Origin: Rhizobium sp. BK650
GTDB lineage: Bacteria; Pseudomonadota; Alphaproteobacteria; Rhizobiales; Rhizobiaceae
NCBI RefSeq assembly: GCF_014195325.1
Contig: NZ_JACIBK010000003.1
Coordinates: 620,001-684,000, forward strand
Reading direction: 5' to 3'
DNA: 64,000 nt
Under the pieces are notes generated by a model. That model was given only the letters and a program-made list of their open reading frames with translations. It did not search any database and was not told the DNA's origin. The position numbers and the translations under genes are program-made. Positions 9,855 through 18,341 of this stretch are shown here, piece by piece; position 1 is the stretch's first letter; every line of letters begins with the position of its first letter.

Positions 9855-9884
9855 TTCTAAAACGCAGTTTAGAACAATTCGAAA
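9855..9884. promoter_or_regulatory. ICE-box-like Irr operator with an extra half-site
   Basis: TTTAGAACAATTCGAAA (9868-9884) matches the Irr ICE consensus TTTAGAA-N3-TTCTAAA in all but one base and is a near-palindrome. A third half-site TTCTAAA lies at 9855-9861, forming a second inverted repeat with the same central TTTAGAA. It lies 115 bases upstream of sufS2. Irr control of suf genes in rhizobia is established; this particular site is inferred. Confidence 0.75.
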
Positions 9885-9998
9885 CTTGCATGGCAATCCA
9901 CGCAGCGTGGAACGTGTCATAAGGCAAGCCCGGCGGAAATTTCAAGAAAAATGCGCCGCCACGCCAAAGCAAGCTCGTCAAGCGCAGGACCGAAGACA

Positions 9999-11165
9999 AT
10001 GGCGCCGCCACGCCTTTATCTCGATTGGAACGCAACATCGCCGATGCACCCTGCAGCGCGCGACGCGATCATGCGTGCTGTGGATGTCTTCGGCAATCCC
10101 AATTCCGTCCACGGCGAAGGGCGGGCTGCCCGTGCAGCCATCGAAGGCGCACGCCGCAAGGTGGCGCTGCTGGCGGGCGCCGACCCTGCCAACGTGATTT
10201 TCACCAGTGGCGCCACAGAAGCCGCCAATATGGTGCTGACGACCGACTTCAGCATGGGCCGCACGCCGCTGAAGCTCGGGCGTCTCTATCATTCCGCCGT
10301 CGAGCATCTGGCGGTCCGCGAGGGCGGCCGCTTCCCGAAGGGCAAGACGTCCGAGATACCGGTGACCGATGCCGGCATCGTCGATCTGAAGGCGCTCGCT
10401 GCCCTTCTCGAAGCCCATGACAAGTCGACTGGCCTGCCGATGGTGGCGATCATGTACGTCAACAACGAGACGGGCATCGTTCAGCCGGTCGAAGAAGCAG
10501 CCAGGATCGTGCGCGCCCATGGCGGGCTCTTCGTGGTCGATGCCGTGCAGGCGGCCGGCCGTCTGCCGATCGAGATCGAGCGCATTGGCGCGGATTTCAT
10601 GATCATTTCCTCTCACAAGATCGGCGGTCCGAAAGGTGCGGGTGCGCTGATTGCCCGCGGCGAGGCGCTAATGCCGAAGGCGCTGATCCGCGGCGGCGGC
10701 CAGGAGAAGGGTCACCGCTCAGGGACACAGAATTCGTTGGCATTGATCGGCTTTGGAGCGGCGGCGGAAGCCGTGACGCAGAACATCGAAGAACGGAATG
10801 CTGCGATTGCCGCACTGCGCGACCGGCTGGAAACCGGCATGCGCGCGGCAGCACCTGACGTCATCATCCACGGCGCCGGCGGTCCGCGGGTCGCCAATAC
10901 CATCTTCTTCACGCTTCCCTGCCTGAAGGCGGAGACCGGCCAGATTGCCTTCGATCTCGAAGGTGTGGCGCTCTCGGCGGGCTCTGCCTGCTCCTCCGGC
11001 AAGGTCGGCGAAAGCCATGTGCTGACGGCGATGGGGCGCGATCCGAAGCTCGGGGCCTTGCGCATGTCGCTCGGTTTTTCGACGACGGAAGAAGACGTGG
11101 ATCGGGCAATTGCTGCCTTTGGGAAAATTGCTTCCCGGCGAAAGCCGGCGGGCGAGGCGGCTTGA
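9999..11165 (+). CDS. sufS2: Cysteine desulfurase, NifS/IscS type (SufS2)
   Basis: The 388-aa product removes sulfur from cysteine for Fe-S cluster assembly using PLP. It begins PPRLYLDWNATSPMHPAAR, has the PLP lysine in SSHKIGGPKGAG and the persulfide cysteine in the long flexible loop SAGSACSSGKVGES, which marks the group I (NifS/IscS) class. The ATG at 9999 follows GAAGACA; an upstream in-frame ATG at 9951 lacks family similarity. It is the first gene of the suf operon and is separated from sufB by 146 bases containing an inverted repeat. Confidence 0.93.
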   Translation: MAPPRLYLDWNATSPMHPAARDAIMRAVDVFGNPNSVHGEGRAARAAIEGARRKVALLAGADPANVIFTSGATEAANMVLTTDFSMGRTPLKLGRLYHSAVEHLAVREGGRFPKGKTSEIPVTDAGIVDLKALAALLEAHDKSTGLPMVAIMYVNNETGIVQPVEEAARIVRAHGGLFVVDAVQAAGRLPIEIERIGADFMIISSHKIGGPKGAGALIARGEALMPKALIRGGGQEKGHRSGTQNSLALIGFGAAAEAVTQNIEERNAAIAALRDRLETGMRAAAPDVIIHGAGGPRVANTIFFTLPCLKAETGQIAFDLEGVALSAGSACSSGKVGESHVLTAMGRDPKLGALRMSLGFSTTEEDVDRAIAAFGKIASRRKPAGEAA

Positions 11166-11190
11166 ACGCCTCATATAATCTTGCGGAAAC

Positions 11191-11262
11191 GCAATTTTCT
11201 GCTTGCCATCAGGGCTGAAAAGTCCCTTTTGGCCGCTTATATCAGGGGCAAACGAAAATTGC
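11191..11262. repeat. 9-bp inverted repeat in the sufS2-sufB gap
   Basis: GCAATTTTC (11191-11199) is the exact reverse complement of GAAAATTGC (11254-11262). In RNA these would close a 54-base loop just ahead of sufB. The function is unknown; it could be a leader structure or a protein-binding element for an internal promoter. Confidence 0.4.
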
Positions 11263-11311
11263 CCGCACGACAAGCTGCCGGACCTTTTCTCCGGCGAGAT
11301 TGGAGAACGAC

Positions 11312-12781
11312 ATGCCTGCTGTCCAGGAAACAGTCGATCGCGTTCGTCAGATCGATGTGGACCAGTATAAATACGGCTTCGAAACCGTCATCGAAATGGA
11401 CAAGGCACCCAAAGGCCTGTCCGAAGACATCATCCGCCTGATCTCTGCCAAGAAGCAGGAGCCGGAATGGATGCTCGAATGGCGCCTGGAAGCCTACAAG
11501 CGCTGGCTGACGTTGGAAGAGCCGACCTGGGCTCGCGTCAACTATCCGAAGATCGATTTCAACGACATCCACTACTATGCCGCACCGAAGAGCACGCCTG
11601 GTCCGAAGTCGCTGGACGAAGTCGATCCTGAAATCATCAAGGTCTACGAGAAACTCGGCATTCCGCTGAAGGAACAGGAAATCCTCGCCGGCGTGCAGAA
11701 GTCGAAGATCGCCGTCGATGCGGTCTTCGATTCCGTCTCGGTCGTGACGACCTTCAAGGAAGAGCTGAAGAAGGCCGGCGTGATCTTCATGTCGATCTCG
11801 GAAGCCATCCGCGAGCATCCCGAGCTGGTACAGAAATACCTCGGCTCTGTCGTTCCGACGACCGACAACTATTATGCGACGCTGAATTCGGCAGTCTTCA
11901 CCGACGGCTCCTTCGTCTTCGTACCGAAGGGCGTTCGTTGCCCGATGGAGCTTTCCACCTACTTCCGCATCAACGAGAAGAACACCGGTCAGTTCGAGCG
12001 CACGCTGATCATCGCCGAGGAAGGCGCTTACGTCTCCTACCTCGAAGGCTGCACCGCACCCCAGCGCGATGAAAACCAGCTGCATGCCGCCGTGGTCGAG
12101 CTCATTGCGCTCGACGATGCGGAGATCAAATATTCGACCGTCCAGAACTGGTATCCGGGCGATAAGGACGGCAAGGGCGGCATCTATAACTTCGTCACCA
12201 AGCGCGGCGATTGCCGCGGCGACCGTTCGAAGATCTCCTGGACGCAGGTCGAGACCGGCTCTGCCATCACCTGGAAATATCCGTCCTGCATCCTGCGTGG
12301 CGATGACTCCAGAGGCGAGTTCTACTCGATCGCCGTTTCCAACGGGCATCAGCAGATCGACAGCGGCACCAAGATGATCCATCTCGGCAAGAACACGTCG
12401 AGCCGCATCATCTCCAAGGGCATTGCCGCCGGCGTGTCGCAGAATACCTATCGCGGCCAGGTTTCAGCCCACCGGAAAGCTTCGAACGCCCGCAACTTCA
12501 CGCAGTGCGACTCGCTGCTGATCGGCGACAAGTGCGGCGCCCATACAGTGCCCTACATCGAGGCGAAGAATTCGACGGCGCAGTTCGAGCACGAGGCGAC
12601 CACCTCGAAGATCTCGGAAGATCAGCTCTTCTACTGCCTGCAGCGCGGCATTCCCGAGGAAGCGGCGATCGCGCTGATCGTCAACGGCTTCGTCAAGGAA
12701 GTGTTGCAGGAACTGCCGATGGAATTCGCCGTCGAAGCGCAGAAGCTGATCAGCATTTCGCTGGAAGGCTCGGTCGGCTGA
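11312..12781 (+). CDS. sufB: Fe-S cluster assembly scaffold subunit SufB
   Basis: The 489-aa product is the core scaffold subunit of the SufBCD complex. The sequence has the expected N-terminal helical part (about 1-110), then a long parallel beta-helix, with the conserved [16 protein letters not shown] region seen here as [13 protein letters not shown] and the C-terminal [22 protein letters not shown]. Cys residues thought to take part in cluster assembly are present in that C-terminal part. The ATG at 11312 is preceded by GGAG at six bases, which decides it over the in-frame TTG at 11300. A small ORF starts one base after its stop. Confidence 0.97.
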   Translation: MPAVQETVDRVRQIDVDQYKYGFETVIEMDKAPKGLSEDIIRLISAKKQEPEWMLEWRLEAYKRWLTLEEPTWARVNYPKIDFNDIHYYAAPKSTPGPKSLDEVDPEIIKVYEKLGIPLKEQEILAGVQKSKIAVDAVFDSVSVVTTFKEELKKAGVIFMSISEAIREHPELVQKYLGSVVPTTDNYYATLNSAVFTDGSFVFVPKGVRCPMELSTYFRINEKNTGQFERTLIIAEEGAYVSYLEGCTAPQRDENQLHAAVVELIALDDAEIKYSTVQNWYPGDKDGKGGIYNFVTKRGDCRGDRSKISWTQVETGSAITWKYPSCILRGDDSRGEFYSIAVSNGHQQIDSGTKMIHLGKNTSSRIISKGIAAGVSQNTYRGQVSAHRKASNARNFTQCDSLLIGDKCGAHTVPYIEAKNSTAQFEHEATTSKISEDQLFYCLQRGIPEEAAIALIVNGFVKEVLQELPMEFAVEAQKLISISLEGSVG

Positions 12782-12782
12782 C

Positions 12783-13037
12783 ATGAGCGAGGCGGACAAG
12801 AAGCGAATTCTTGAACGCCTGACGAATATGCGCGGGGAGATCCTATCGAAGGTAGGCCCCCGCGAGCAAAGGTACGAGACGGAAACGCCGCCGGAGCGAC
12901 CCTATGTGTTTCTCCGGCAGCGCATGGAGAAATCGGCAAAGATGTTTCCGGATATTCCGGAATTTCTAGAAGTGCCTTGGCTCATCGTGGTCGCGTTTAT
13001 CCGTGTCATTCGTATCATTCGTATCTTCTGGCCGTAG
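12783..13037 (+). CDS. Small ORF of unknown function between sufB and sufC
   Basis: The 84-aa product starts at an ATG one base after the sufB stop, a spacing expected for a translated operon gene. Residues 1-63 are charged and read like a real protein (MSEADKKRILERLTNMRGEI). The tail from about 64 turns abruptly hydrophobic and basic (LIVVAFIRVIRIIRIFWP) and is encoded in part by three tandem 9-bp units at 12999-13025. No family is recognised. The canonical sufS2BCDS1XA operon has no gene here. The tail may be an artefact of repeat expansion past a former stop, so the C-terminus is doubtful. Confidence 0.55.
   Translation: MSEADKKRILERLTNMRGEILSKVGPREQRYETETPPERPYVFLRQRMEKSAKMFPDIPEFLEVPWLIVVAFIRVIRIIRIFWP
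12999..13025 (+). repeat. Three tandem copies of a 9-bp unit
   Basis: Units ATCCGTGTC, ATTCGTATC and ATTCGTATC follow one another without a gap. In frame with the small ORF they encode IRV-IRI-IRI. Nine is a multiple of three, so copy-number change would keep the frame. Confidence 0.85.
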
Positions 13038-13116
13038 CGCAGAGCACAACGTGTTAATGCCCTTAGAAATTAGGCGAGGCTCCGATGAGCACGCAGACAG
13101 AACGCAGGAACCAAAG

Positions 13117-13872
13117 ATGCTTGAAATCAAGAACCTTCATGCCCGCATCGCCGAAGATGGCACCGAGATCATCCGTGGCCTGAACCTCACAGTGAAGGCC
13201 GGCGAAGTCGCCGCCATCATGGGGCCGAACGGCTCCGGCAAGTCGACGCTTTCCTACATCCTCTCCGGCCGCGAAGACTATGAAGTGACCGAAGGCGATA
13301 TCCTCTATAACGGCGAGAGCATCCTCGAACTCGATGCTGCTGAGCGCGCCGCCAAGGGCATCTTCCTGGCCTTCCAGTATCCGGTCGAAATTCCCGGCGT
13401 TGCCACCATGCAGTTCCTGAAGGTGGCGATGAACGAGCAGCGCAAGGCGCGCGGCGAAGACGAACTGACGACGCCGGACTTCATGCGCCGAGTCAAGGAG
13501 GCTGCCGGCAAGCTGCAGATCAATACTGAGATGCTGAAGCGCCCGCTGAACGTCGGCTTCTCCGGCGGTGAGAAGAAGCGCGCCGAAATCCTGCAGATGG
13601 CGCTGCTCGAGCCGAAGCTGTGCGTTCTCGACGAAACCGACTCGGGCCTCGACATCGATGCGCTGAAGATCGTTGCCGACGGCGTCAACGCGCTGCGTTC
13701 GCCCGATCGCGCCGTCGTCGTCATCACCCATTATCAGCGCCTGCTCGATTACATCGTGCCGGATACCGTCCACGTTCTCTACAAGGGCCAGGTGATCAAG
13801 TCCGGCGACAAGACGCTCGCCCATGAGCTGGAAGCCAACGGTTACGCCGACATTATCGGCGCCGCAGCCTGA
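13117..13872 (+). CDS. sufC: Fe-S cluster assembly ATPase SufC
   Basis: The 251-aa product is the ABC-type ATPase that powers the SufBCD complex in the cytoplasm. Walker A is GPNGSGKS at residues 36-43, the Q-loop is in FLAFQYPVEIPG, the ABC signature is FSGGEKKR, Walker B is LCVLDETDSGLD and the switch His is in VVITHYQR. Length matches the family. The ATG at 13117 gives the normal MLEIKNLHA start; the frame is open further upstream but without family similarity. It lies 79 bases after the small ORF. Confidence 0.97.
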   Translation: MLEIKNLHARIAEDGTEIIRGLNLTVKAGEVAAIMGPNGSGKSTLSYILSGREDYEVTEGDILYNGESILELDAAERAAKGIFLAFQYPVEIPGVATMQFLKVAMNEQRKARGEDELTTPDFMRRVKEAAGKLQINTEMLKRPLNVGFSGGEKKRAEILQMALLEPKLCVLDETDSGLDIDALKIVADGVNALRSPDRAVVVITHYQRLLDYIVPDTVHVLYKGQVIKSGDKTLAHELEANGYADIIGAAA

Positions 13873-13895
13873 GCGTGGCGGAAAGGACGACGTCC

Positions 13896-15170
13896 ATGAA
13901 CATGCAAACGACGAGCCGCCTGACTGCGGCCGAATCGGCGCTGATCGAAGCGTTCAACGAACAGATCGGCGAACTGCCGGGCAATGGTGCGGTGACTGCG
14001 CTGCGCGACCGCCTGCTCGACGACCTGAAGAAGCAAGGCCTGCCGACGCGGCGTATCGAGGCCTGGCACTATACCGACCTTAAGAACCTGCTGCGCAGCG
14101 TTCCGGCCAAGGCGGGCGACGCCGGCTCCGAAGCACTGGAACCACTGGTCGAGGCCTCTCCGGTCCTTGCCGTCATTCAGGGCCGGGCTGCCAAGAAGGC
14201 CTCAGCCGGCGACCTCATGGTTTCCACCTATTCGGAACAGCTGACCGACGGCTCGGCCGTTGCGGGTCTCGACGCGCTCGGCCGTGACGATGCTGTCGGC
14301 CGTATCAATGGCAGTTTCGTCAAGGACGGCTACGCCGTCGAAGTGCCTGAAGGCACCGAGCTTGAAGAGCCGCTGGAAATCCAGTTCGTGCATGCCGGCG
14401 GCGATATCCACACCCGGCTGCCCGTTACCTTCGGCGCCAATGTGAAAGGTGTTGTTATCGAGCGTCACCAGTCGGTGACCGGCGATGCCGCGCTTGTGTC
14501 GCATGTCAGTGACATCACGGTCGGCGAGGGTACGGAACTGACCTGGATCATCCTGCAGCAGCAGGGGACGGAAGATACACATCTCGGCCAGATCCGCGTC
14601 GATCTCGGCGCCGACGCCAAGCTGAAGCTTTTCGTCATCAATGCCGGCGGCAAGCTGGTCCGTCAGGAACTGAACATCAAGGTGAGCGGCGAGGGCGCCG
14701 ATCTGACGCTTCGCGGCATCAATCTGCTCGGCGGCGATACGCACACAGACGTGACGATGGTGCTCGGCCATGACGTGCCGCATACCGGCTCGACCGAGGT
14801 GATCCGCAACGTGGTCTTCGACCGCGCCAAGGGCGTCTTCCAGGGCATGATCCGGGTCGCGCCCGATGCCCAGAAGACCGACGCCAAGATGGCCTGTAAC
14901 ACGCTGCTGATGTCGGACGATGCCGAATTTTCGGTCAAGCCCGAGCTCGAAATCTTCGCCGATGACGTGCAGTGCGGCCATGGTGCGACGGTTGCCGATA
15001 TCAATGACGACCATCTCTATTACCTGATGGCCCGTGGTATCCCGGAGAACAAGGCGCGCGCCATGCTGGTCAATGCCTTCGTAGCCGAGATCGTCGAGGA
15101 ACTGGAAGACGAAGCCCTGGTCGAGGCGCTGGAAGGCGTCATCTCGGCTTGGCTGGAAAAGCACGCCTGA
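13896..15170 (+). CDS. sufD: Fe-S cluster assembly protein SufD
   Basis: The 424-aa product is the SufD partner of SufB and SufC. It shares the beta-helix fold of SufB, with a C-terminal region containing CGHGATVADINDDHLYYLMARGIPENKARAMLVNAF, conserved across SufB/SufD (only the first residues are quoted as diagnostic: CGHGATVADI). The chosen start MNMQTTSRLT at 13896 follows GGACGACG; a GTG/ATG at 13875 is also open and cannot be excluded. It lies 23 bases after sufC. Confidence 0.95.
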   Translation: MNMQTTSRLTAAESALIEAFNEQIGELPGNGAVTALRDRLLDDLKKQGLPTRRIEAWHYTDLKNLLRSVPAKAGDAGSEALEPLVEASPVLAVIQGRAAKKASAGDLMVSTYSEQLTDGSAVAGLDALGRDDAVGRINGSFVKDGYAVEVPEGTELEEPLEIQFVHAGGDIHTRLPVTFGANVKGVVIERHQSVTGDAALVSHVSDITVGEGTELTWIILQQQGTEDTHLGQIRVDLGADAKLKLFVINAGGKLVRQELNIKVSGEGADLTLRGINLLGGDTHTDVTMVLGHDVPHTGSTEVIRNVVFDRAKGVFQGMIRVAPDAQKTDAKMACNTLLMSDDAEFSVKPELEIFADDVQCGHGATVADINDDHLYYLMARGIPENKARAMLVNAFVAEIVEELEDEALVEALEGVISAWLEKHA

Positions 15171-15182
15171 TCGGATAGCGCC

Positions 15183-16424
15183 ATGGACAAGATCGTACCG
15201 GCAACCGCCTATGATGTCGAAGCCATCCGCAGGGATTTTCCCATCCTTGCGGAGAAGGTGCATGGCAAGCCGCTGGTCTATCTGGACAACGGCGCTTCCG
15301 CCCAGAAGCCGCAGGCGGTGATCGATGCGATCTCGCATGCTTACAGCCATGAATATGCCAATGTGCATCGCGGCCTGCATTACCTCTCCAATGCGGCGAC
15401 GGAAGCCTATGAAGCCGCACGCGAAAAGGTTCGCCGCTTCCTGAATGCACCGGATATCAACGACATCGTCTTCACCAAGAACTCGACCGAGGCGATCAAC
15501 ACGGTGGCTTACGGCTGGGGCATGCCCAAAATCGGCGAGGGCGACGAGATCGTGCTGACGATCATGGAGCATCACTCCAACATCGTTCCCTGGCATTTCA
15601 TCAGGGAGAGGCAGGGAGCCAAACTCGTATGGGTACCTGTCGACGACGAGGGCGCTTTCCATATCGAGGATTTCGAGAGGAGCCTGACCGCCAGGACCAA
15701 GCTTGTCGCGATTACCCATATGTCGAATGCGCTCGGCACCATCGTTCCGGTCAAGGAAGTCTGCCGTATTGCCCATGAGCGCGGCATTCCGGTGCTGATC
15801 GACGGTTCGCAGGGTGCGGTGCATCTGCCCGTCGACGTGCAGGATATCGATTGCGACTGGTACGTCATGACCGGCCATAAGCTCTATGGCCCCTCGGGCA
15901 TCGGCGTGCTCTACGGCAAGAAGGATCGGCTGAAAGAGATGCGGCCGTTCCAGGGTGGTGGCGAGATGATCTTCGAGGTGAGCGAGGACGTCGTCACCTA
16001 TAATGATCCGCCGCATCGCTTCGAGGCCGGCACGCCCCCGATCGTGCAGGCGATCGGGCTCGGTTATGCACTCGACTATATGGATAAGATCGGCCGCGAG
16101 AATATCGCCGCCCATGAGGCGGACCTGACAGCCTATGCCGAAGAGCGGCTCAAGGCGATCAACTCGCTCCGCATGTTCGGCAATGCGCCGGGCAAGGGCG
16201 CTATCTTTTCCTTTGAGCTCGCGGGCATTCACGCCCATGACGTCTCTATGGTGATCGACCGCCGGGGCGTTGCCGTCCGCGCCGGCACGCATTGCGCCAT
16301 GCCGCTCTTGAAACGCTTCGGCGTGACCTCCACATGCCGGGCATCCTTCGGCATGTACAATACCCGCGCCGAAGTGGATGCGCTGGCCGACGCGCTCGAC
16401 CATGCGCGCAAGTTCTTTGCTTGA
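15183..16424 (+). CDS. sufS1: Cysteine desulfurase, SufS/CsdA type (SufS1)
   Basis: The 413-aa product is a group II cysteine desulfurase. PLP is bound by Lys in MTGHKLYGPSGIGVLYG, the aldimine-contacting His is in EHHSNIVPWH, and the persulfide Cys is in RAGTHCAMPLLKRFG, a short loop as expected for SufS and unlike the IscS-type loop of SufS2 in the same operon. The ATG at 15183 is 12 bases after sufD and gives a full-length enzyme. Two desulfurases of different classes in one operon is the known rhizobial arrangement. Confidence 0.96.
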   Translation: MDKIVPATAYDVEAIRRDFPILAEKVHGKPLVYLDNGASAQKPQAVIDAISHAYSHEYANVHRGLHYLSNAATEAYEAAREKVRRFLNAPDINDIVFTKNSTEAINTVAYGWGMPKIGEGDEIVLTIMEHHSNIVPWHFIRERQGAKLVWVPVDDEGAFHIEDFERSLTARTKLVAITHMSNALGTIVPVKEVCRIAHERGIPVLIDGSQGAVHLPVDVQDIDCDWYVMTGHKLYGPSGIGVLYGKKDRLKEMRPFQGGGEMIFEVSEDVVTYNDPPHRFEAGTPPIVQAIGLGYALDYMDKIGRENIAAHEADLTAYAEERLKAINSLRMFGNAPGKGAIFSFELAGIHAHDVSMVIDRRGVAVRAGTHCAMPLLKRFGVTSTCRASFGMYNTRAEVDALADALDHARKFFA

Positions 16425-16434
16425 GGAAGAAGCC

Positions 16435-16809
16435 ATGAGCCTGGATGAACAGAAGATCGACGTGCGAGAAGGGATCGTGCATTCCAGCATTCCTGAAGAG
16501 GAGCTGGCGCGTCTCAGCGACGACGTGATCGGCGCTCTCAAGACCGTCTACGACCCGGAAATTCCGGCTGACATCTTCGAGCTTGGCCTCGTCTACAAGA
16601 TCGATATCGAAGACGACCGCATGGTCAAGATCGTCATGACGCTGACCGCACCCGGCTGCCCGGTCGCCGGCGAGATGCCGGGCTGGGTGGAAAATGCCGT
16701 CGGTGCCGTCGAAGGCGTTTCAGGCGTCGAAGTCGAAATGACCTTCGATCCGCCATGGACGCCGGACCGCATGTCCGAAGAGGCGCAGGTCGCAGTCGGC
16801 TGGTACTGA
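16435..16809 (+). CDS. sufT: SUF-system Fe-S assembly protein, MIP18/DUF59 family (SufX/SufT)
   Basis: The 124-aa product carries the DUF59/MIP18 domain in its second half: VYDPEIPADIFELGLVYKI followed by MTLTAPGCPVAGEMPGWV, with the conserved Cys in TAPGCP. SufT proteins help maturation or repair of Fe-S enzymes. The ATG at 16435 (MSLDEQKID) follows GAGGAAGAAGCC, a good ribosome site, 10 bases after sufS1. This is the gene called sufX in rhizobial descriptions of the operon. Confidence 0.92.
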   Translation: MSLDEQKIDVREGIVHSSIPEEELARLSDDVIGALKTVYDPEIPADIFELGLVYKIDIEDDRMVKIVMTLTAPGCPVAGEMPGWVENAVGAVEGVSGVEVEMTFDPPWTPDRMSEEAQVAVGWY

Positions 16810-16905
16810 TACAGTACCGTGGTATTGATCGATTAAGATCATCGCCTTACATTTGAATCACGAAGCGCCGGATCTTGAACCCGGTTGTGGAAGGAGAAAG
16901 AGCCG

Positions 16906-17301
16906 ATGGGCTTTGCTGTAATGAGCATGACGACAGCCGCCGCAGAGCGCGTGAAGGCGATCGTCGAAAATGGCGGACCGGATGCCAAGGGCATTCGCGT
17001 CGGCATCAAGAAGGGTGGCTGCGCCGGGATGGAATATACCATCGACATGGTGACCGAGCCCAACGCCAAGGACGATCTAATCGAGCGCGATGGCGCCAAG
17101 GTCTGGATCGAGCCATCGGCTGTTCTCTATTTGCTCGGCACCGAACTCGGCTTTGAAACCACCACGTTGCGCTCCGGCTTTACCTTTACCAATCCGAACC
17201 AGACATCGGCCTGCGGCTGCGGCGAATCCGTCGAACTGAAACCTGTCGATCTTGCAGCGCTTGCTGCACGCGGCGATGCAGTGGTTCCTGCACAGCATTA
17301 A
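16906..17301 (+). CDS. sufA: A-type Fe-S carrier protein SufA
   Basis: The 131-aa product is an A-type carrier with the three cluster-ligand cysteines: one in KKGGCAGMEYTI and two in TSACGCGES. It probably shuttles clusters from SufBCD to client enzymes. The ATG at 16906 has AAGGAG 7-9 bases upstream, which decides it over an in-frame start at 16885. A 96-base gap separates it from sufT. A strong terminator follows, closing the operon. Confidence 0.95.
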   Translation: MGFAVMSMTTAAAERVKAIVENGGPDAKGIRVGIKKGGCAGMEYTIDMVTEPNAKDDLIERDGAKVWIEPSAVLYLLGTELGFETTTLRSGFTFTNPNQTSACGCGESVELKPVDLAALAARGDAVVPAQH

Positions 17302-17327
17302 GCATTTTTTCGTTGAATTTGCCTGAT

Positions 17328-17351
17328 GGCCGCCATAATTGGCGGCCTTTT
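17328..17351 (+). terminator. Rho-independent terminator of the suf operon
   Basis: GGCCGCC (17328-17334) and GGCGGCC (17341-17347) form a stem around ATAATT, followed by TTTT. Confidence 0.85.
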
Positions 17352-17405
17352 GATTTTGACGAGCCTGTCCGAAGACCGACAAGCGACAACGAAGAAAAGC
17401 GGACA

Positions 17406-18026
17406 ATGCTCTTTCTATTCCTGAAAGGCGCCCTGCTGGGTGTCATCATCACAGCGCCGCTCGGGCCGATTGGAACCCTGTGCATCAACCGCAGTCTCGA
17501 GAAGGGTTTCTGGTTCGGCTTTTCCGGCGGGCTCGGAACAGCACTGGGTGACGCGACCTATGCGCTGGTCGCGGTCGCCGGTCTGGCGGTCTTCTCCGAG
17601 ACCATGTCGAAGGCCACCATTCCGCTGGCGCTCGGCGGCGGAATGATGCTGCTCTGGCTCGGCTGGCGGGGACTGAAGAGCAGGGGGATCGTAAAGGCGG
17701 CAAAGATCGATGCGGCCGACTTCCTGCATACGACCATTTCGACCTTCCTGCTGACGATCTCCAACCCTGCTACTATCCTGTCCTTCGGCGCATTGTTTGC
17801 CGGGCTTGGGCTGACCGAGGAGACGCGCCGCTTCAGTTCAGCCGTGATCGTCTCCGGCGTCTTCATCGGATCGCTGCTCTGGTGGTTCTGTCTGAGTGCT
17901 GCCGTCAGCATCGCCCGGGACCGGTTGTCGCCCGATTTCACGGCCAGAGTCGGCCGCGCGACGAGTTATATGCTGATTGCCTTCGGCGCAGTGGCGCTCG
18001 GCTCCGTGGCTTATTCGATTGTCTGA
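17406..18026 (+). CDS. LysE-family amino-acid/metabolite exporter
   Basis: The 206-aa product is an integral membrane protein with six predicted helices. It begins with FLKGALLGVIITAPLGPIGTLCINRSL, containing the LysE/RhtB-family proline-glycine motif PLGPIG, and has a further ISNPATILSFGALFAGLG segment (the conserved NP of helix 4). These carriers export amino acids or related small molecules by proton exchange; the substrate cannot be read. The start at 17406 follows GCGGAC. It is convergent with the following flagellar-rod-like gene. Confidence 0.9.
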   Translation: MLFLFLKGALLGVIITAPLGPIGTLCINRSLEKGFWFGFSGGLGTALGDATYALVAVAGLAVFSETMSKATIPLALGGGMMLLWLGWRGLKSRGIVKAAKIDAADFLHTTISTFLLTISNPATILSFGALFAGLGLTEETRRFSSAVIVSGVFIGSLLWWFCLSAAVSIARDRLSPDFTARVGRATSYMLIAFGAVALGSVAYSIV

Positions 18027-18035
18027 AAGAAAAGC

Positions 18036-18341
18036 TTAGTCGCGTTTCATGCTCATCAGCACGTCCCAGAGATCAGCGCCGGTCTCGAAGACTGAAGCAT
18101 TCGCCTTGTAGCTCTGTTCGGTCTCGATGAGGTCGGTGAGTTCGGTCGCAAAGTCCACGCCCTGATCCGTTGCGTTAACGCTTACCTGAACGCCCGAGGG
18201 TTCGACGGACTGGAAGCTGGTGTTCAGCCGGCCATAGCCCGGTGTGCTCGCATTGGCGACATTTTTGGCGATCGCGCTTGCTCGCGACGTCTGAGCGAGC
18301 ATCCCCGAGAGAGCCGTATGCGTGATTGCAGAAATGCTCAT
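18036..18341 (-). CDS. Short flagellar rod-like protein (FlgB/FlgC/FlgG ends only)
   Basis: The 101-aa product has the N-terminal rod motif ALSGMLAQTSRASAIAKNVAN-A-STPGY and, after only about 30 residues, the C-terminal rod helix TDLIETEQSYKANASVFET, which ends in LMSMKRD. Flagellar axial proteins are normally 130-270 aa with a middle domain; here both coiled-coil ends are joined with almost nothing between. No other flagellar gene is in the window. It may be an orphan rod-associated protein; the function is unproven. Confidence 0.8.
   Translation of the reverse strand: MSISAITHTALSGMLAQTSRASAIAKNVANASTPGYGRLNTSFQSVEPSGVQVSVNATDQGVDFATELTDLIETEQSYKANASVFETGADLWDVLMSMKRD

Noticed and set aside
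9783..9998. A RirA-type IRO box in the suf promoter.
   Set aside because: No convincing IRO match was found beside the ICE-like site, although RirA is known to act on suf in rhizobia.
12999..13025. The 9-bp tandem repeat as a CRISPR or integration site.
   Set aside because: Only three short units, in frame with an ORF and without spacers, so simple slippage is the better explanation.
14202..16541. A 779-codon open frame antisense to sufD and sufS1.
   Set aside because: It is a shadow of two well-identified genes on the plus strand, made long by GC-rich codon use; its translation matches no family and is rich in Asp/His/Arg repeats typical of antisense frames.
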